DNA from: Comamonadaceae bacterium
GTDB taxonomy: Bacteria > Pseudomonadota > Gammaproteobacteria > Burkholderiales > Burkholderiaceae_C
Direction of reading: 5' to 3'
Assembly (NCBI GenBank): GCA_027483665.1
Contig: JAIXUC010000033.1
Coordinates: 124,001 to 188,000, forward strand
Length of the DNA: 64,000 bases
The notes below the pieces were generated by a model. The model was not told the origin of the DNA, ran no database searches, and saw only the letters and a program-made list of their open reading frames with translations. Position 1 is the stretch's first letter, and each line of letters begins with the position of its first letter. A program made the translations under genes and the position numbers. Positions 63,538 through 64,000 of the stretch are shown here, in pieces.

Positions 63538-64000
63538 GGGCGACTGGCGTGCCAGTTTTGGACGATGCGGTGCAGTTGCTCCACACCGTCGGTGAGTGCC
63601 GCTGGCCCGGGCTGCAAGATGTCGCAAGACTTGATCTCGAAAATTTGGGCATCGCGCACCGCAGGCACTTCGGCCCAACCCGGTCGCTGGGCCACGCGCT
63701 CGGGCCGAAATTTCTTGCCGCACCAAGAGCCCACGATGATGTCTGGCGCGCGCCGCACCACCTCCAGCGGGTCCGCGATGATGCGTCCGCGCCCCATGGC
63801 TTGCTGCGCCAGCTCGGGAAAGCAGTCGTCGCCGCCCGCCACGGAAATCAGCTCGGAGACCCAACGAATGGCGCTCATGGGTGGCTCGTCCCACTCTTCG
63901 AAGTACACCTTGGGTCGGCGCCCACTGGCTGGCGCCGCTGCCGACATGCGCTGCAAACGCTCGCGCATGTCAGCCAACAGCGCAGCCCCTCGCTCGAGCG
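63534..64000 (-). CDS. Cobalamin-binding-type substrate protein (N-terminus beyond window)
   Basis: The last 154 or so codons of a gene that continues past the right edge; the frame stays open to base 64000, so the ATG at 63977 is not its true start. The visible part (RRPKVYFEEWDEPPMSAIRW, VVRRAPDIIVGSWCGKKFRP, VRDAQIFEIKSCDILQPGPA, LHRIVQNWHASRP) is the C-terminal lobe of a BtuF-like periplasmic-binding fold. The motif EEWDEPP is seen in a corrinoid-binding subgroup lacking its own permease. It would be the second binding protein of the operon. Coupled to cobU (ATGA). Confidence 0.75.
   Translation of the reverse strand, partial: LERGAALLADMRERLQRMSAAAPASGRRPKVYFEEWDEPPMSAIRWVSELISVAGGDDCFPELAQQAMGRGRIIADPLEVVRRAPDIIVGSWCGKKFRPERVAQRPGWAEVPAVRDAQIFEIKSCDILQPGPAALTDGVEQLHRIVQNWHASRP

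Overview
The window reads as the chromosome of a phototrophic betaproteobacterium of the Burkholderiales, most likely Comamonadaceae (Rhodoferax/Limnohabitans-like). Three things point this way: the gene order rpsB-tsf-pyrH-frr-uppS-cdsA-dxr-rseP-bamA-skp-lpxD-fabZ-lpxA-lpxB, PhaR and 3-hydroxybutyrate dehydrogenase from polyhydroxybutyrate metabolism, and a purple-bacterial LH2 antenna operon. Coding density is high and neighbouring stops and starts often overlap by 4 nt. Family assignments come from reading translations by eye; no database search was run.

Layout. (1) 1-13492, minus strand: a long essential block for translation factors, UMP kinase, isoprenoid and phospholipid precursors, outer-membrane protein assembly and lipid A synthesis. 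It ends in a partial lpxB at the left edge. (2) 13808-18107, plus strand: amidase, D-amino-acid dehydrogenase-like flavoenzyme and the NAD(P)HX repair enzyme Nnr. They are followed by RNase R (minus), tRNA-Leu(CAG), RimO and PhaR. (3) 22881-28303, minus strand: a Csu/archaic-type chaperone-usher fimbrial operon (two subunits, chaperone, usher, tip protein), divergent from an HtrA/Deg protease. (4) 30136-36544: VIT-family transporter, CbpM/CbpA co-chaperones, SOUL haem-binding protein, SDR, aldehyde dehydrogenase and a divergent zinc-free MDR reductase.

(5) 36758-40161 is the most unusual stretch. A compact LH2 operon (pucB-pucA-pucC) with two orphan single-TM micropeptides lies between an intact tRNA-Val(GAC) gene and a 49-bp direct-repeat copy of that tRNA's 3' half. 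This is the geometry of a tRNA-targeted insertion. The LH2 alpha chain carries Phe44-Leu45 in place of Tyr-Trp, the signature of B800-820 (LH3) antennae. Two TGT-N12-ACA motifs of PpsR/CrtJ type, 8 bp apart, overlap a consensus -35 and a -10 ahead of pucB.

(6) 40218-58703: RelA, an alpha/beta hydrolase, BdhA, a SIMPL-domain protein, an OmpR/EnvZ-type two-component pair, IspD/IspF, Mfd, SerB, DUF2721, an aminotransferase, endonuclease III, and a FecR-domain protein paired with a Slam-like TPR/beta-barrel protein. (7) 58852-64000, minus strand: a cobalamin uptake/assembly operon (substrate-binding protein, CobU/CobP, BtuF, BtuC, and a BtuD-CobT fusion). At the btuF start, a triplicated 14-bp unit makes a chain of overlapping start and stop codons.
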